Positions 41,157-51,176 of a DNA stretch of 64,000 nucleotides are shown here, piece after piece. Each line of letters begins with the position of its first letter. Within the stretch, counting starts at the first letter, position 1. The stretch is from an uncultured Pelagibacteraceae bacterium. GTDB lineage: Bacteria > Pseudomonadota > Alphaproteobacteria > Pelagibacterales > Pelagibacteraceae. The stretch is taken from the NCBI GenBank assembly GCA_902571955.1, contig CACGDZ010000001.1, forward strand, positions 184,877 to 248,876, read 5' to 3'. Made by a program: the position numbers and the translations under genes. The notes under the pieces were generated by a model that saw only the letters and a program-made list of their open reading frames with translations, searched no databases and was not told where the DNA came from.

Positions 41157-42233
41157 ATGGCAGAGATAAATATTTCTAATATTAATAAATCCTTTGGTTC
41201 CACACATGTAATCAAAGATGTATCTCTAGAAATTAAAAGTGAGTCTTTTACAGTATTTGTTGGACCAAGTGGCTGTGGAAAATCAACAATGCTAAGAATG
41301 ATTGCTGGCCTAGAGGAGATTAACTCAGGAACAATTTCAATTGATGGACAAGTTGTTAATGATCTTCCACCAACAGAAAGAAATATAGCAATGGTCTTTC
41401 AATCATATGCTTTGTATCCACACATGACAGTGTTTGATAATATGGCATTTGGTTTAAAGATTGAAAAAAAATCTAAAGAGGAAATTACAGAAAGAGTTAT
41501 GGAAGCTGCTAAAATTCTTCAGATCGAGCAATACTTGGAGAGAAAACCTAAACAATTGTCGGGAGGACAAAGACAGAGAGTTGCGATTGGTAGAGCAATC
41601 ACAAGAAAGCCAAAAGTATTTTTATTTGATGAACCTTTATCTAATTTAGATGCAGCCTTAAGAGTTCAGATGAGAGTAGAGCTCGCTAAATTACATGATC
41701 AATTAAATGCGACAATGATTTATGTTACTCATGATCAAACTGAAGCAATGACACTTGCAGATGATATTGTTGTATTAGATAATGGAATTGTATCTCAAAA
41801 AGGAACACCATTAAAATTATATAATGAACCAGAAAATTTATTTGTTGGTGGTTTTATTGGTTCACCAAAGATGAATTTTATCAATTCTAAAGTTATAAGC
41901 TCTAATAGCTCTGAAACCGAAGTTGAAATTTCAGGACAAGGAAAAATTATTGTTCCAAAAACTTCAGATAAAGTTTCACCTGGTGATAGTGTAAAGATTG
42001 GTATCAGACCTGAACATATATCAATCAATACTGGTGAAAAATGTTGGGATAGCAAGGTATTCGTAATTGAAGAATTAGGTTCATCTACATTTCTATATTT
42101 AGAGAAAGATGGAGAACCATTAGTTGTTCAAACAGATGGTGCGAATTCAGCTAATATTGGAGATAATTTAAGCTTAAGTTTTGATCTAAATAAATGTCAT
42201 TTATTTGATGAAAATAATTTAGCTTTTAAATAA
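41157..42233 (+). CDS. Sugar ABC transporter ATPase (MalK/UgpC-type)
   Basis: GPSGCGKST, LSGGQRQRVAIGRA, C-terminal TOBE-like region; beside sugar importer operon. Confidence 0.93.
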   Translation: MAEINISNINKSFGSTHVIKDVSLEIKSESFTVFVGPSGCGKSTMLRMIAGLEEINSGTISIDGQVVNDLPPTERNIAMVFQSYALYPHMTVFDNMAFGLKIEKKSKEEITERVMEAAKILQIEQYLERKPKQLSGGQRQRVAIGRAITRKPKVFLFDEPLSNLDAALRVQMRVELAKLHDQLNATMIYVTHDQTEAMTLADDIVVLDNGIVSQKGTPLKLYNEPENLFVGGFIGSPKMNFINSKVISSNSSETEVEISGQGKIIVPKTSDKVSPGDSVKIGIRPEHISINTGEKCWDSKVFVIEELGSSTFLYLEKDGEPLVVQTDGANSANIGDNLSLSFDLNKCHLFDENNLAFK

Positions 42234-42269
42234 TTTATCTTTTTTAATAAGTTTTTATTTAGATTTAAT

Positions 42270-43631
42270 TTAAAAATCTAAAGGAACTGAATTTTGTTCT
42301 ACAAGCTTTTTGAAGAAATAATATGATTTTTTGGGAGTTCTTTTTAAAGTTTTAAAATCAACATGCACTATTCCAAATCTCTTTTCAAAACCTAACGCCC
42401 ATTCAAAATTATCCATAAATGTCCATGCAAAGTAGCTTTTAACTTTAGCTCCATTATCAATTGATTTTTTCACAGCACTTAAATACTTCTTAAAGTAATC
42501 AATACGATCGTTGTCGTTTATTTCTCCATTTTTTTGAATTAAATCCGGATATGCTGCACCATTTTCAGTTAGATAAATATCTGGATTTCCATAATTATTT
42601 TTTAAATCCATAATTTGATCATAATAAGCATCTGGAACAATTTCCCATCCCATAAGAGTTAACTTTGAAACTTTATCATCAAGACCAAAAGGTAATTCAT
42701 CATTGAATGCTCCTCTTGCTTTAAGTAAATGTTTATTATCAGCTTTAATTCTAATATGTTGATAATGATTTAATCCAATAAAATCATTTTTTTGAAAAAT
42801 AGTTTTCATATCATCTTGTTGAATATGTTTTGAGACATCATTAATTAGTAATTCAGGATATCTTCCAAGATACATAGGGTCGGCAAATGATCTATTCCAA
42901 TGAGTATCGAATAATTTAGTTGCACGAAGATCTACACTTGATTTTGTGGCAGGAATACATGGCGCCATATTTAAAGTACAGCCAATTTTTATATTATTAT
43001 TTAAAGATTTCATTGCTTGAAAAGCTATACCATGTGCAAGATTAACATTATGTATTGATGCAAAGTATTTTTCTAAATCTTTGTATCCTGGAGCCATGTA
43101 ACCATCTACATATCCATGAATAGTAAAAACTTGTGGTTCATTAAATGTGATAAAATGATTACATCTGTCTCCAAAATTTTTAACAATAGCCTCTGAATAA
43201 TCTGAAAATATTTTTGCTATATCTCTATTTGCCCAACCCCCTTTATCTTGAAGGGATTGAGGAAGATCCCAATGATATAAAGTTATGAAAGGCTCAATAT
43301 TTTTTTCCAAACACTTGTCTATCAACCTTGAATAAAAATCTACTCCTTTAGGATTTATTTTACCCATCCCCTCTGGCATAATTCGTGTCCATGCTAAAGA
43401 AAATCTATATGAATTTAAATTTATATTAGCCATCAGCTCAATATCTTCTTCATACCTATGATAATGATCAACAGCAGTATCTCCGTTTTCATTATTTTTA
43501 ACTTTTCCAGGTGTATGTGTAAAAGTATCCCAAATACTTTTGCTTTTTCCATCTTTATCTGTAGCACCTTCTATTTGGTAACTTGCTGTAGCCGTTCCCC
43601 AAAAAAAACCATTAGGAAATTTATTTTTCAT
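42270..43631 (-). CDS. GH1 family beta-glucosidase/galactosidase
   Basis: FPNGFFWGTATASYQIEGA; ITFNEPQVF (acid/base); YLTENGAAY (nucleophile). Confidence 0.94.
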   Translation of the reverse strand: MKNKFPNGFFWGTATASYQIEGATDKDGKSKSIWDTFTHTPGKVKNNENGDTAVDHYHRYEEDIELMANINLNSYRFSLAWTRIMPEGMGKINPKGVDFYSRLIDKCLEKNIEPFITLYHWDLPQSLQDKGGWANRDIAKIFSDYSEAIVKNFGDRCNHFITFNEPQVFTIHGYVDGYMAPGYKDLEKYFASIHNVNLAHGIAFQAMKSLNNNIKIGCTLNMAPCIPATKSSVDLRATKLFDTHWNRSFADPMYLGRYPELLINDVSKHIQQDDMKTIFQKNDFIGLNHYQHIRIKADNKHLLKARGAFNDELPFGLDDKVSKLTLMGWEIVPDAYYDQIMDLKNNYGNPDIYLTENGAAYPDLIQKNGEINDNDRIDYFKKYLSAVKKSIDNGAKVKSYFAWTFMDNFEWALGFEKRFGIVHVDFKTLKRTPKKSYYFFKKLVEQNSVPLDF

Positions 43632-43632
43632 A

Positions 43633-44982
43633 TTAATTAAATACTGGTATCCAATTTTTGTGAGCTATTAATAATTCATCTACCATAGAACTAATTTGAT
43701 CTAAACTTAATATAGAAGAAGTAAGTGGATCCAACATAGCTGCATGATAAATAGTCTCCTTTTTTTTTGTCTTTAAGGCTTCAACAGTCAACTGTTGAAC
43801 ATTTATATTAGTTTTCATTAAATTTGCTAAATGCATAGGTAAATTATCAACTTTTTGAGGATTAATACCTTTATTATTTATTTTGCATGGTACTTCAACA
43901 CAACAATCTTCTGGTAAATTAGAGATTAATTTATTATTTAAAACATTTCCATTAATTATATCTTCTTTGCCGTCTACAATTGATATAATTATTCGTGATG
44001 CATATTCTAAAGATTTTTTACAAACAAATTTTTCCCCATTTAATAAACTTTGTTCTTGTTGATCCCATTCTTTAATTTGTTTTTTACATCTTCGAATATA
44101 TTCATTAATTGGAATGTTGAATTCACTTAATAAGTCCTCTCTGTTATTTTTAATAAACCACGGTGTATATTCTGCAAAGTGTTCAGATGATTCAGTAACA
44201 AAATATCCAAGTTTTTCTAAAACTTTATATCTAACTTCATTTGTGCATCCATCCCAATTAGTTCCAAATGTTTTTTCTTTTCCAGCTTTAAAAATTTTAG
44301 GATAAAGATTTTCTTTTGTTCCATCTGAGTTAATCTTTTCAAATTTAGTAAAAAAAGACATATGATTAATACCCGAACACTCATAACTAATATTTTTTAT
44401 GTCTTCGCCAATATCTTTTGCTAAATCTTCAGCAGTTCCTTGTACAGAATGACAAAGTCCAACATATTTAAGTTCAGGTGCAAATTTAGATAATGCCAAA
44501 CAATTTATTGCCATAGGATTAACGTACTGTAACATTATTCCACTTGGACAAACTTCATTCATATCTTTTACAACAGACAATAAAGCAGGGACAGTTCTCA
44601 ACCCTCTCATGATGCCACCTATACCTAAAGTGTCACCAATAGTTTGTTTTAATCCATACTTTGCTGGAATTTCAAAATCAATAACTGTAGAAGGCTCATA
44701 ACCACCTATTTGAAACATTAAAATTACAAAGTCAGCTCCTCTAAGTGCTTTTTTTTGATTTTTTTCAATTATAATCTTTGGATTAGCACCTATTGATTTT
44801 GCAACTTTTTCTGCTACTAAATTTGAAGTTTTTAATCTTCTTACATCAATATCTTGTAAAACTATTTCACAGTTACTGAAATTTTTTTCAAGTAAAATAT
44901 CTGTAAGTATATTTTTCATAAATACAGTACTTCCTGCTCCAATAAAAGTAACTTTAATCATACTATCCTTTAGTTGCTCCAA
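43633..44982 (-). CDS. GH4 family glycosidase (MelA/LplD-like, NAD+/metal-dependent)
   Basis: IGAGSTVFMKNIL; YVGLCHSVQGTAEDLA; CSGINHMSFF. Confidence 0.9.
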   Translation of the reverse strand: MEQLKDSMIKVTFIGAGSTVFMKNILTDILLEKNFSNCEIVLQDIDVRRLKTSNLVAEKVAKSIGANPKIIIEKNQKKALRGADFVILMFQIGGYEPSTVIDFEIPAKYGLKQTIGDTLGIGGIMRGLRTVPALLSVVKDMNEVCPSGIMLQYVNPMAINCLALSKFAPELKYVGLCHSVQGTAEDLAKDIGEDIKNISYECSGINHMSFFTKFEKINSDGTKENLYPKIFKAGKEKTFGTNWDGCTNEVRYKVLEKLGYFVTESSEHFAEYTPWFIKNNREDLLSEFNIPINEYIRRCKKQIKEWDQQEQSLLNGEKFVCKKSLEYASRIIISIVDGKEDIINGNVLNNKLISNLPEDCCVEVPCKINNKGINPQKVDNLPMHLANLMKTNINVQQLTVEALKTKKKETIYHAAMLDPLTSSILSLDQISSMVDELLIAHKNWIPVFN

Positions 44983-45814
44983 GAGTTAATCCAGCAATGA
45001 AATGTTTTTGCATTAAAAAAAACATAATAACAGGAGGTATCGCAGCAACAATAGATCCAGTTGATAGCAAGTGATAAGCTGTAATCCATTGACCATTTAA
45101 AGATTTTAATCCAGCGGTAATTGGCATTGCATGATCACCTTGTATTAAGACAGTTGCCCAAAAATAATCGTTCCATATAAATGTAAAAATTAATACACAC
45201 AGTGCTGCTATAGCTGGTCTAGTTAAAGGTAATATTATTTTCCAAAATATTTTAAATTCAGATGCCCCATCCATTCTCGCAGCCTCAATAAGCTCTTGAG
45301 GTAACGCTTTGATAAAATTTCTCATAAAAAGTGTACAAAACCCAGTTTGAAAAGCTACATGAAATAATACCAATCCTGTAATAGTATTGTAGAGACCAAT
45401 TTTAAAAGTCAGATCTCTGACTGGTATCATTAAAATTTGAAATGGAACAAAGTTTCCAGCTATAAAAATAAAAAATATTATTAAATTTGTCTTAAACTTA
45501 TATCTCGCAAGAGCAAAGCCAGTCATACAACTCAAAGCAACTGCTCCTAGCATTGTTGGTATAGTTACTTTAAAGCTATTTAGAGTGTATTTGATCATTG
45601 GAGTGTTAGTGAAAACATCGTATAAATTTGAAAAAAGTAAAAATTCACTTGGTGTTCCCCACATATTTCCAGCAGTAATATCTCCTAAACCTCTGATTGA
45701 TGTCATTAAAATACCAAATATCGGTATCAACCAAATAATTAATGAGATAGGCAAAAATACTTTATAAATGTATTGATTTATAATTGGTCTTTGATGAATC
45801 GGAGTAGGGAACAT
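44963..45814 (-). CDS. Carbohydrate ABC transporter permease (MalG-type)
   Basis: EAARMDGASEFKIFWKIILPLTRPAIAAL EAA loop. Confidence 0.93.
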   Translation of the reverse strand: MFPTPIHQRPIINQYIYKVFLPISLIIWLIPIFGILMTSIRGLGDITAGNMWGTPSEFLLFSNLYDVFTNTPMIKYTLNSFKVTIPTMLGAVALSCMTGFALARYKFKTNLIIFFIFIAGNFVPFQILMIPVRDLTFKIGLYNTITGLVLFHVAFQTGFCTLFMRNFIKALPQELIEAARMDGASEFKIFWKIILPLTRPAIAALCVLIFTFIWNDYFWATVLIQGDHAMPITAGLKSLNGQWITAYHLLSTGSIVAAIPPVIMFFLMQKHFIAGLTLGATKG

Positions 45815-46735
45815 TTAGTTGTTATCCTCCCTCTCGTTTCGATACATTCTGTATATAAAAAACAAAATATAAAACATCATTATTGTGAATAAAACAGTTG
45901 CTATCGCTGACCCGTATCCCATTCTATAACCGTATTCACTTAAAGCTTGCTCAAACATGTAATATGCTAATACATTTGAATAACCATAAGGTCCACCTTG
46001 AGTCATTATTGCCACCATATCAAAACTTCTAAGCGCACCAATCACAGTTACTACAATTGCTAAAAAGGTAGCGTGTCTTAGTTGTGGAAGCACTATATTC
46101 CAAAATAAATTAAATCCTTTGGCGCCATCCATTCTTCCAGCCTCAATTTGTTCAGGGTTAATATTGTTAAGTCCTGTTAAATATAAAATTAAACAATAAG
46201 CAATTTGTGGATATAAACCTGCAAATATTATCCCATAAGTAGCCGTGTTTTCATTTGCAAGAATTGAAAATCCTTCTAATCCAATTAAATCTAGAAAGGG
46301 CGCAATAACTCCATAATTTGGTTGGTAAAACCAAGTAAAAATAAGACCTATTACTACTTGAGAAATTACAAATGGAAAAAAAAATAGAGATTTTATTAAT
46401 CTAATTCCAAAAACAATTTGGTTTAAAAATATTGCTAATCCTAAGCCAATAGGAACTGCCAACATAAAAAATATTAGCCATTTAAGATTATTCCAAAGTG
46501 AAATGTAAAAATATTCATCATCTAAAAGTTCAATGTAATTTTGAAGACCAACATATATAGATGGAGATAATCCATCCCATTGATAAAAAGAAATACCAAT
46601 AGATACAAATATTGGGGCTATTACATAAATAAAAAAAAATATTAATCCTGGAGCTAGAAAAATCCATGGGCTAATTTTAATTTGATTTTTTTGCCACCAA
46701 GTAATTCTTTTTGGTTTTGAATTATTTAGTTCCAT
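45815..46735 (-). CDS. Carbohydrate ABC transporter permease (MalF-type)
   Basis: EAGRMDGAKGFNLFWNIVLPQLRHATFLAI EAA loop. Confidence 0.93.
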   Translation of the reverse strand: MELNNSKPKRITWWQKNQIKISPWIFLAPGLIFFFIYVIAPIFVSIGISFYQWDGLSPSIYVGLQNYIELLDDEYFYISLWNNLKWLIFFMLAVPIGLGLAIFLNQIVFGIRLIKSLFFFPFVISQVVIGLIFTWFYQPNYGVIAPFLDLIGLEGFSILANENTATYGIIFAGLYPQIAYCLILYLTGLNNINPEQIEAGRMDGAKGFNLFWNIVLPQLRHATFLAIVVTVIGALRSFDMVAIMTQGGPYGYSNVLAYYMFEQALSEYGYRMGYGSAIATVLFTIMMFYILFFIYRMYRNEREDNN

Positions 46736-46770
46736 ATAATTTTATTTTACAAATTGATGAAATCTAATTT

Positions 46771-46806
46771 TTAACTGAGGGGCTAGTTAGCTAGCCCCAC
46801 AGTTAA
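46771..46806. repeat. Strong hairpin between SBP and permease genes
   Basis: TTAACTG-A-GGGGCTAG-TTAG-CTAGCCCC-A-CAGTTAA. Confidence 0.85.
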
Positions 46807-46815
46807 ATTTAAAGT

Positions 46816-48060
46816 TTATTTATAAACTCTTTGACGTACTTTTTCTAATCTTTCTAAGATTTTTTGTCTTCTGTCAGGATTAGACATATATTCTTGAAAG
46901 CCTTTCATACCTTCTGATGCCATTTGAGCTGGAGCATCTCTATCGTAAAATTGAGCCATTGCATAAGCATTATTTAGCATATTTAATCCTGCTGCTAAGA
47001 AAGGATCTCCTTTTTTAACACTAGAGTTTTTGTTAATAGGAAGCTGACCTAATATTTTATTGATCTCTTCTTGCACATCTGCTCTAGACATAAATATTAA
47101 GAAACGCTTAGCATCAGTTTTATTTTTAGCTTTAGAAGGTATATGCACAGTATCCGTAGGTGCTTCTTCAGCCATTGGGATACCTGGTGTGATTTCAGGG
47201 AACTGGAAGAAACCTAAATTAGAGTCTCTTAATCCAGCCTCTTTTAAAGGAGCGACAGCAAAGTTACCCATCACATACATTGCTGCTTCACCGTTTACCA
47301 TAGGAGTTAAAGCTTCTTGCCAACTAAGTGCTGCATGATTTTCTAAGAAGTAACCAGGTTTAACAAGCTCATCCCATTTATCAAATACCGCTTGTACTTT
47401 TGGGTCTGTGTAAGGAACCTTACCTAGTGTTAAATCCATATGAAACTCATAGCCATTTGTTCTAAGATTTAAATAATCAAAAACACCAGCTGTTGTCCAA
47501 AGATACTTTGATCCAATTGTAATAGGTGTAATACCTGCAGCTTTTAACGTAGCGCATGCAGCTACAAAATCATCCCATGTAGTTGGTACTGATATTCCAT
47601 TTGCTGTGAATAAATCTTTCCTGTAATACACCCCCCACTGATAATAAGTGTAAGGAATGCCCCATTGTTTGCCACCAATAGTCATTGATTTTTTAGCATG
47701 CTCCATATTTTCAGAAAGGTTTCCGTCTACCCAACCTGAGTCTTTCCAAATATCAGAGACATCTTCAAACAAACCTGCTCTTACAAATGGTAGCATTCTA
47801 TTTCCAGCATACCAGTTTGCAACATCAGGTGGATCAGTGTTTAAAAAATTTCTTATGGATTGTTTGTAACCTTCATGGTCAAAAACATTCCATTTTACTG
47901 TGACGTCTGGGTTTTCTTCTTCAAATTTTTTAATAATATATTCAAAAGCTTCTTTAGGTGCTGCATCAGATGTATCTGTGTTTATCACTAAAGTACCAGC
48001 TAATGAAGTTGAAGAGATTATTCCAAACATCATTATTAATGAGATAATAACCTTTTTCAT
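46816..48060 (-). CDS. Carbohydrate ABC transporter substrate-binding protein (family 1)
   Basis: Signal peptide, family 1 SBP pattern, linked to MalF/MalG permeases. Confidence 0.92.
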   Translation of the reverse strand: MKKVIISLIMMFGIISSTSLAGTLVINTDTSDAAPKEAFEYIIKKFEEENPDVTVKWNVFDHEGYKQSIRNFLNTDPPDVANWYAGNRMLPFVRAGLFEDVSDIWKDSGWVDGNLSENMEHAKKSMTIGGKQWGIPYTYYQWGVYYRKDLFTANGISVPTTWDDFVAACATLKAAGITPITIGSKYLWTTAGVFDYLNLRTNGYEFHMDLTLGKVPYTDPKVQAVFDKWDELVKPGYFLENHAALSWQEALTPMVNGEAAMYVMGNFAVAPLKEAGLRDSNLGFFQFPEITPGIPMAEEAPTDTVHIPSKAKNKTDAKRFLIFMSRADVQEEINKILGQLPINKNSSVKKGDPFLAAGLNMLNNAYAMAQFYDRDAPAQMASEGMKGFQEYMSNPDRRQKILERLEKVRQRVYK

Positions 48061-48200
48061 TTATGCTCCTTTTTTAATTTATGTTTCATAGATTATGTAT
48101 TTTTAAAATTGATTACAATTAAAAATTATCCCCAGAAATTGTTGATTATTAAATTAACAAAATGAATATACAATTATCTTATTCAAAAATTTTTTAAAAT

Positions 48201-49163
48201 TTAACCAGGTGTAAATATTCTTTCAGATTCTGGATCTTTTGTTGAGAAAGGTAATTTTAAAAGTTCATTCCAAAATTTATCTGGGATACTTGTTTGAGCC
48301 CATGATAGGTTTTTTTCAATACTCTGAACACTAGTAACACCGCATAGAGTAGAGGTGATTCTTTTATCTTTCATTGAAAATTGTAAAGCTGCTGCGCCCA
48401 TTTCAACATTATATTTTTTACAAACTTTTTCTATTTCTCTGGCAGGTGCAAGTTTTTCTTCTGAAACATCTTGATAAGTTATTTTTTTAAAGTTACTTGG
48501 ACCTTTTGCCAAAACACCACCAGCGTAAGGAGCAGCATTAAAAATAGATATATTTTTACTGTGAGCATAGCTATACATCTCATCCGCTTCTCTATTTAAT
48601 AAAGTATATCTGTTATGATTAATTATCACATCAAAGTCCCAATTTTTTAAAATAGGAAACATTATATTTATTTTTCCCATAGCTAAACCAACTGCTTTGG
48701 CCAAGCCCTCTTCTTTTAATTTAAATAACTCATCCAATGCACCATCTTTTTTAGTGACATCATTTACATCTTTTACGTATTCTGGATCATGAAGAAATAA
48801 AATATCAACAGAATTTACATTTAAGGTTTTTAAACTTTCTTCAATAGATTCTCTTGTTCTTTTTTTATCAAGAACTAGTGTTTCCATGTTTCTATCAATT
48901 TTTGTCGACAAGATAAAATTTTCTGGCCAACCTCCATTTTCCTCTATTGCAATTCCAATCCTTTTTTCACTTTCTCCCATCGCATAATTTCTTGAAGTAT
49001 CAAGCATATTTACTGGACCTTCAAAAAATCTTTTTAACGTTTCCTGAGCTCTTTGCTCTGGTACTTCATAACCATAAGTATCTGGCATACTTCCTAGAGA
49101 AGATGTTCCAAAACTTAATTCTGTAACTTTCAAACCAGTATCTTTGATTTTATTTTTTTTCAT
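48201..49163 (-). CDS. Aldo/keto reductase
   Basis: LSFGTSSLG; LDTSRNYAMGESEKRIG; VDILFLHDPE. Confidence 0.9.
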   Translation of the reverse strand: MKKNKIKDTGLKVTELSFGTSSLGSMPDTYGYEVPEQRAQETLKRFFEGPVNMLDTSRNYAMGESEKRIGIAIEENGGWPENFILSTKIDRNMETLVLDKKRTRESIEESLKTLNVNSVDILFLHDPEYVKDVNDVTKKDGALDELFKLKEEGLAKAVGLAMGKINIMFPILKNWDFDVIINHNRYTLLNREADEMYSYAHSKNISIFNAAPYAGGVLAKGPSNFKKITYQDVSEEKLAPAREIEKVCKKYNVEMGAAALQFSMKDKRITSTLCGVTSVQSIEKNLSWAQTSIPDKFWNELLKLPFSTKDPESERIFTPG

Positions 49164-49181
49164 AAGTTAATTTTATTAGGT

Positions 49182-50036
49182 TTACTCACCTAAAATACTA
49201 TCGTCTAATACCTTTGTGTCATATGCTGAATAAGAGTGCCATCCTGCAACTGTTTGATCAAAGTCAACAATGCTACCAGTCATAATTCCTGACTCATCTG
49301 AGCACAAGAAAGCTAGTATCTTTGCAACATCTAAAGGTTTATTTAATCTTTTAAAAGGAACTTTTGCTTCAGTTTTTTTTAACCAATTATCATCTGCGTT
49401 ATGAAATTTTTTCTGAATTACTGTTTCTGCTGGTGTATCTGTCCAACCGAGATTTACACCATTTACTCTTATTTGATGACCAGAAACTGAATTTGCAACA
49501 TTTTTAATCATTACTGCTAACGCTGCTTTAGAAGAACTGTAAGCAGTTAAGAAAGGCATACCACTATATCCGGCCATTGATAAAATATGAGCTATAGTTC
49601 CTTTTTTTTTATCTCTGATCATTATTTTTATAACGTCTTGCATCATAAAAAGAGGAGCCTTAACATTCACATTAAAATTTTTATCATAATTTTCCTCTGT
49701 AGTGCTTAAGATAGTTCCTCTCTCAGTAAAAGCGGCAACGTTTATAAAAGAATCTACTGTGTTAAATTTTTTATCAGTTTCAGAAACTATTTTTTTACAG
49801 TCTTCAAGTTTTTCTAAATCTGCTTGAATGTACAGGCATTCTGTACCCATGCTTTCTATTTCAGATTTTACTTTGTTTCCTTTTTCATTATTTCTTCCAC
49901 AAATAGTTATTCCCTTAGCACCTCTGTTTGCTAGTAATTTTGCAGTCTCAGCTCCACTTCCTTGGGTACTTCCTGTTACAATGATTATTTTATTTTTAAA
50001 TTGATTAGATTGTTCAGATATATATTTATTAGACAT
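49182..50036 (-). CDS. Short-chain dehydrogenase/reductase
   Basis: IVTGSTQGSGAETA; YSSSKAAL catalytic YxxxK; VNGVNLGWTDTP. Confidence 0.93.
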   Translation of the reverse strand: MSNKYISEQSNQFKNKIIIVTGSTQGSGAETAKLLANRGAKGITICGRNNEKGNKVKSEIESMGTECLYIQADLEKLEDCKKIVSETDKKFNTVDSFINVAAFTERGTILSTTEENYDKNFNVNVKAPLFMMQDVIKIMIRDKKKGTIAHILSMAGYSGMPFLTAYSSSKAALAVMIKNVANSVSGHQIRVNGVNLGWTDTPAETVIQKKFHNADDNWLKKTEAKVPFKRLNKPLDVAKILAFLCSDESGIMTGSIVDFDQTVAGWHSYSAYDTKVLDDSILGE

Positions 50037-50037
50037 G

Positions 50038-51039
50038 TTAAAATTTTATATCTATTACTTTACCATTTTCAAAGGATTCATATGCTGCATTAGCTATAAT
50101 CAAAGCATTTCTTCCATCCTCAAATCCTACTAATGGTTTTGTTTTATTTTCAACGCATTTTACAAACTCATTAAATTGGTCTTTGTAAGCTTGCTCATAT
50201 CTCTCGATAAAAAAGAAATGTATAGGTTCTTTTTCATTTGTTGATGTACCTGTGTATCTTTCTAAAGAAGTAGGAGTTTGATTATTAGAAATTACCATTC
50301 CTTTACTACCAAATACTTCAACTCTTTGATCATATCCGTAAACTGCTCGTCGAGAGTTGTTAATATGAATTAAAACACCATTTTTTGATTTTAAAATAAA
50401 CATAGCGGTATCTAGATCTTTTACTTGTTGTGAATTTTTATCAAATAAAGCACCTCCAAATGCTGATACTTGAACTACAGGGTCATCTCCTAATATAAAT
50501 CTAGTTAAATCGAAATCATGAATTGTAGTATCTCTAAAAAATCCTCCAGCAGCTTTTAAATAATCAATTCCAGGAGGTTCAGGATCTCTACTTGTAATAA
50601 CAATCATTTCCAATTCACCAATTTCTTTTTTTACCCTTGCCTGTTGTGCCTTTGAATGACTTGCATCAAACCTTCTGTTAAAGCCAATTTGAATAGGAAC
50701 GTTTGATCCTTTAATATTTTTCATGCACTCATTCACTTTATTGATATCTAAATCAATTGGCTTTTCACAAAAAATTGCTTTTCCTGCTTTTGCTGCCATT
50801 GTAATAAATTGAGTATGGGTTGGAGTAGCAGACGCTATAAGAACTGCATCAATATCAGTTGCATTAATTGCGTCCTCTGGTGAAGACACTATTGAGCAAT
50901 TTGTCGATTTTGCTACTTCTTTAGCAAATTCAGAATTAATGTCATATATGTATTTTAACTTTGCTTTTGGATGTGTTGCTATAAATTTAGCATGCATTTT
51001 TCCAATTCGTCCAGCACCCATCAAAGAAAAGTTAATCAT
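50038..51039 (-). CDS. iolG: Inositol 2-dehydrogenase-like Gfo/Idh/MocA oxidoreductase
   Basis: GAGRIGKMHA; EKPIDLDI; GFNRRFD; GGFFRDTTIHDFDLTRF (IolG-type). Confidence 0.85.
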   Translation of the reverse strand: MINFSLMGAGRIGKMHAKFIATHPKAKLKYIYDINSEFAKEVAKSTNCSIVSSPEDAINATDIDAVLIASATPTHTQFITMAAKAGKAIFCEKPIDLDINKVNECMKNIKGSNVPIQIGFNRRFDASHSKAQQARVKKEIGELEMIVITSRDPEPPGIDYLKAAGGFFRDTTIHDFDLTRFILGDDPVVQVSAFGGALFDKNSQQVKDLDTAMFILKSKNGVLIHINNSRRAVYGYDQRVEVFGSKGMVISNNQTPTSLERYTGTSTNEKEPIHFFFIERYEQAYKDQFNEFVKCVENKTKPLVGFEDGRNALIIANAAYESFENGKVIDIKF

Positions 51040-51176
51040 AATAAAATAGAACAGAATTAAAAAATAAAATCAAGAAACATTTTTTTATTATTAATTAAAC
51101 ATCAATTGAAAATATAATTTTCTTGATGCAAAAGATATCATCATTTAAAAATGTTTTTAATTTTTAATAAATTTTT

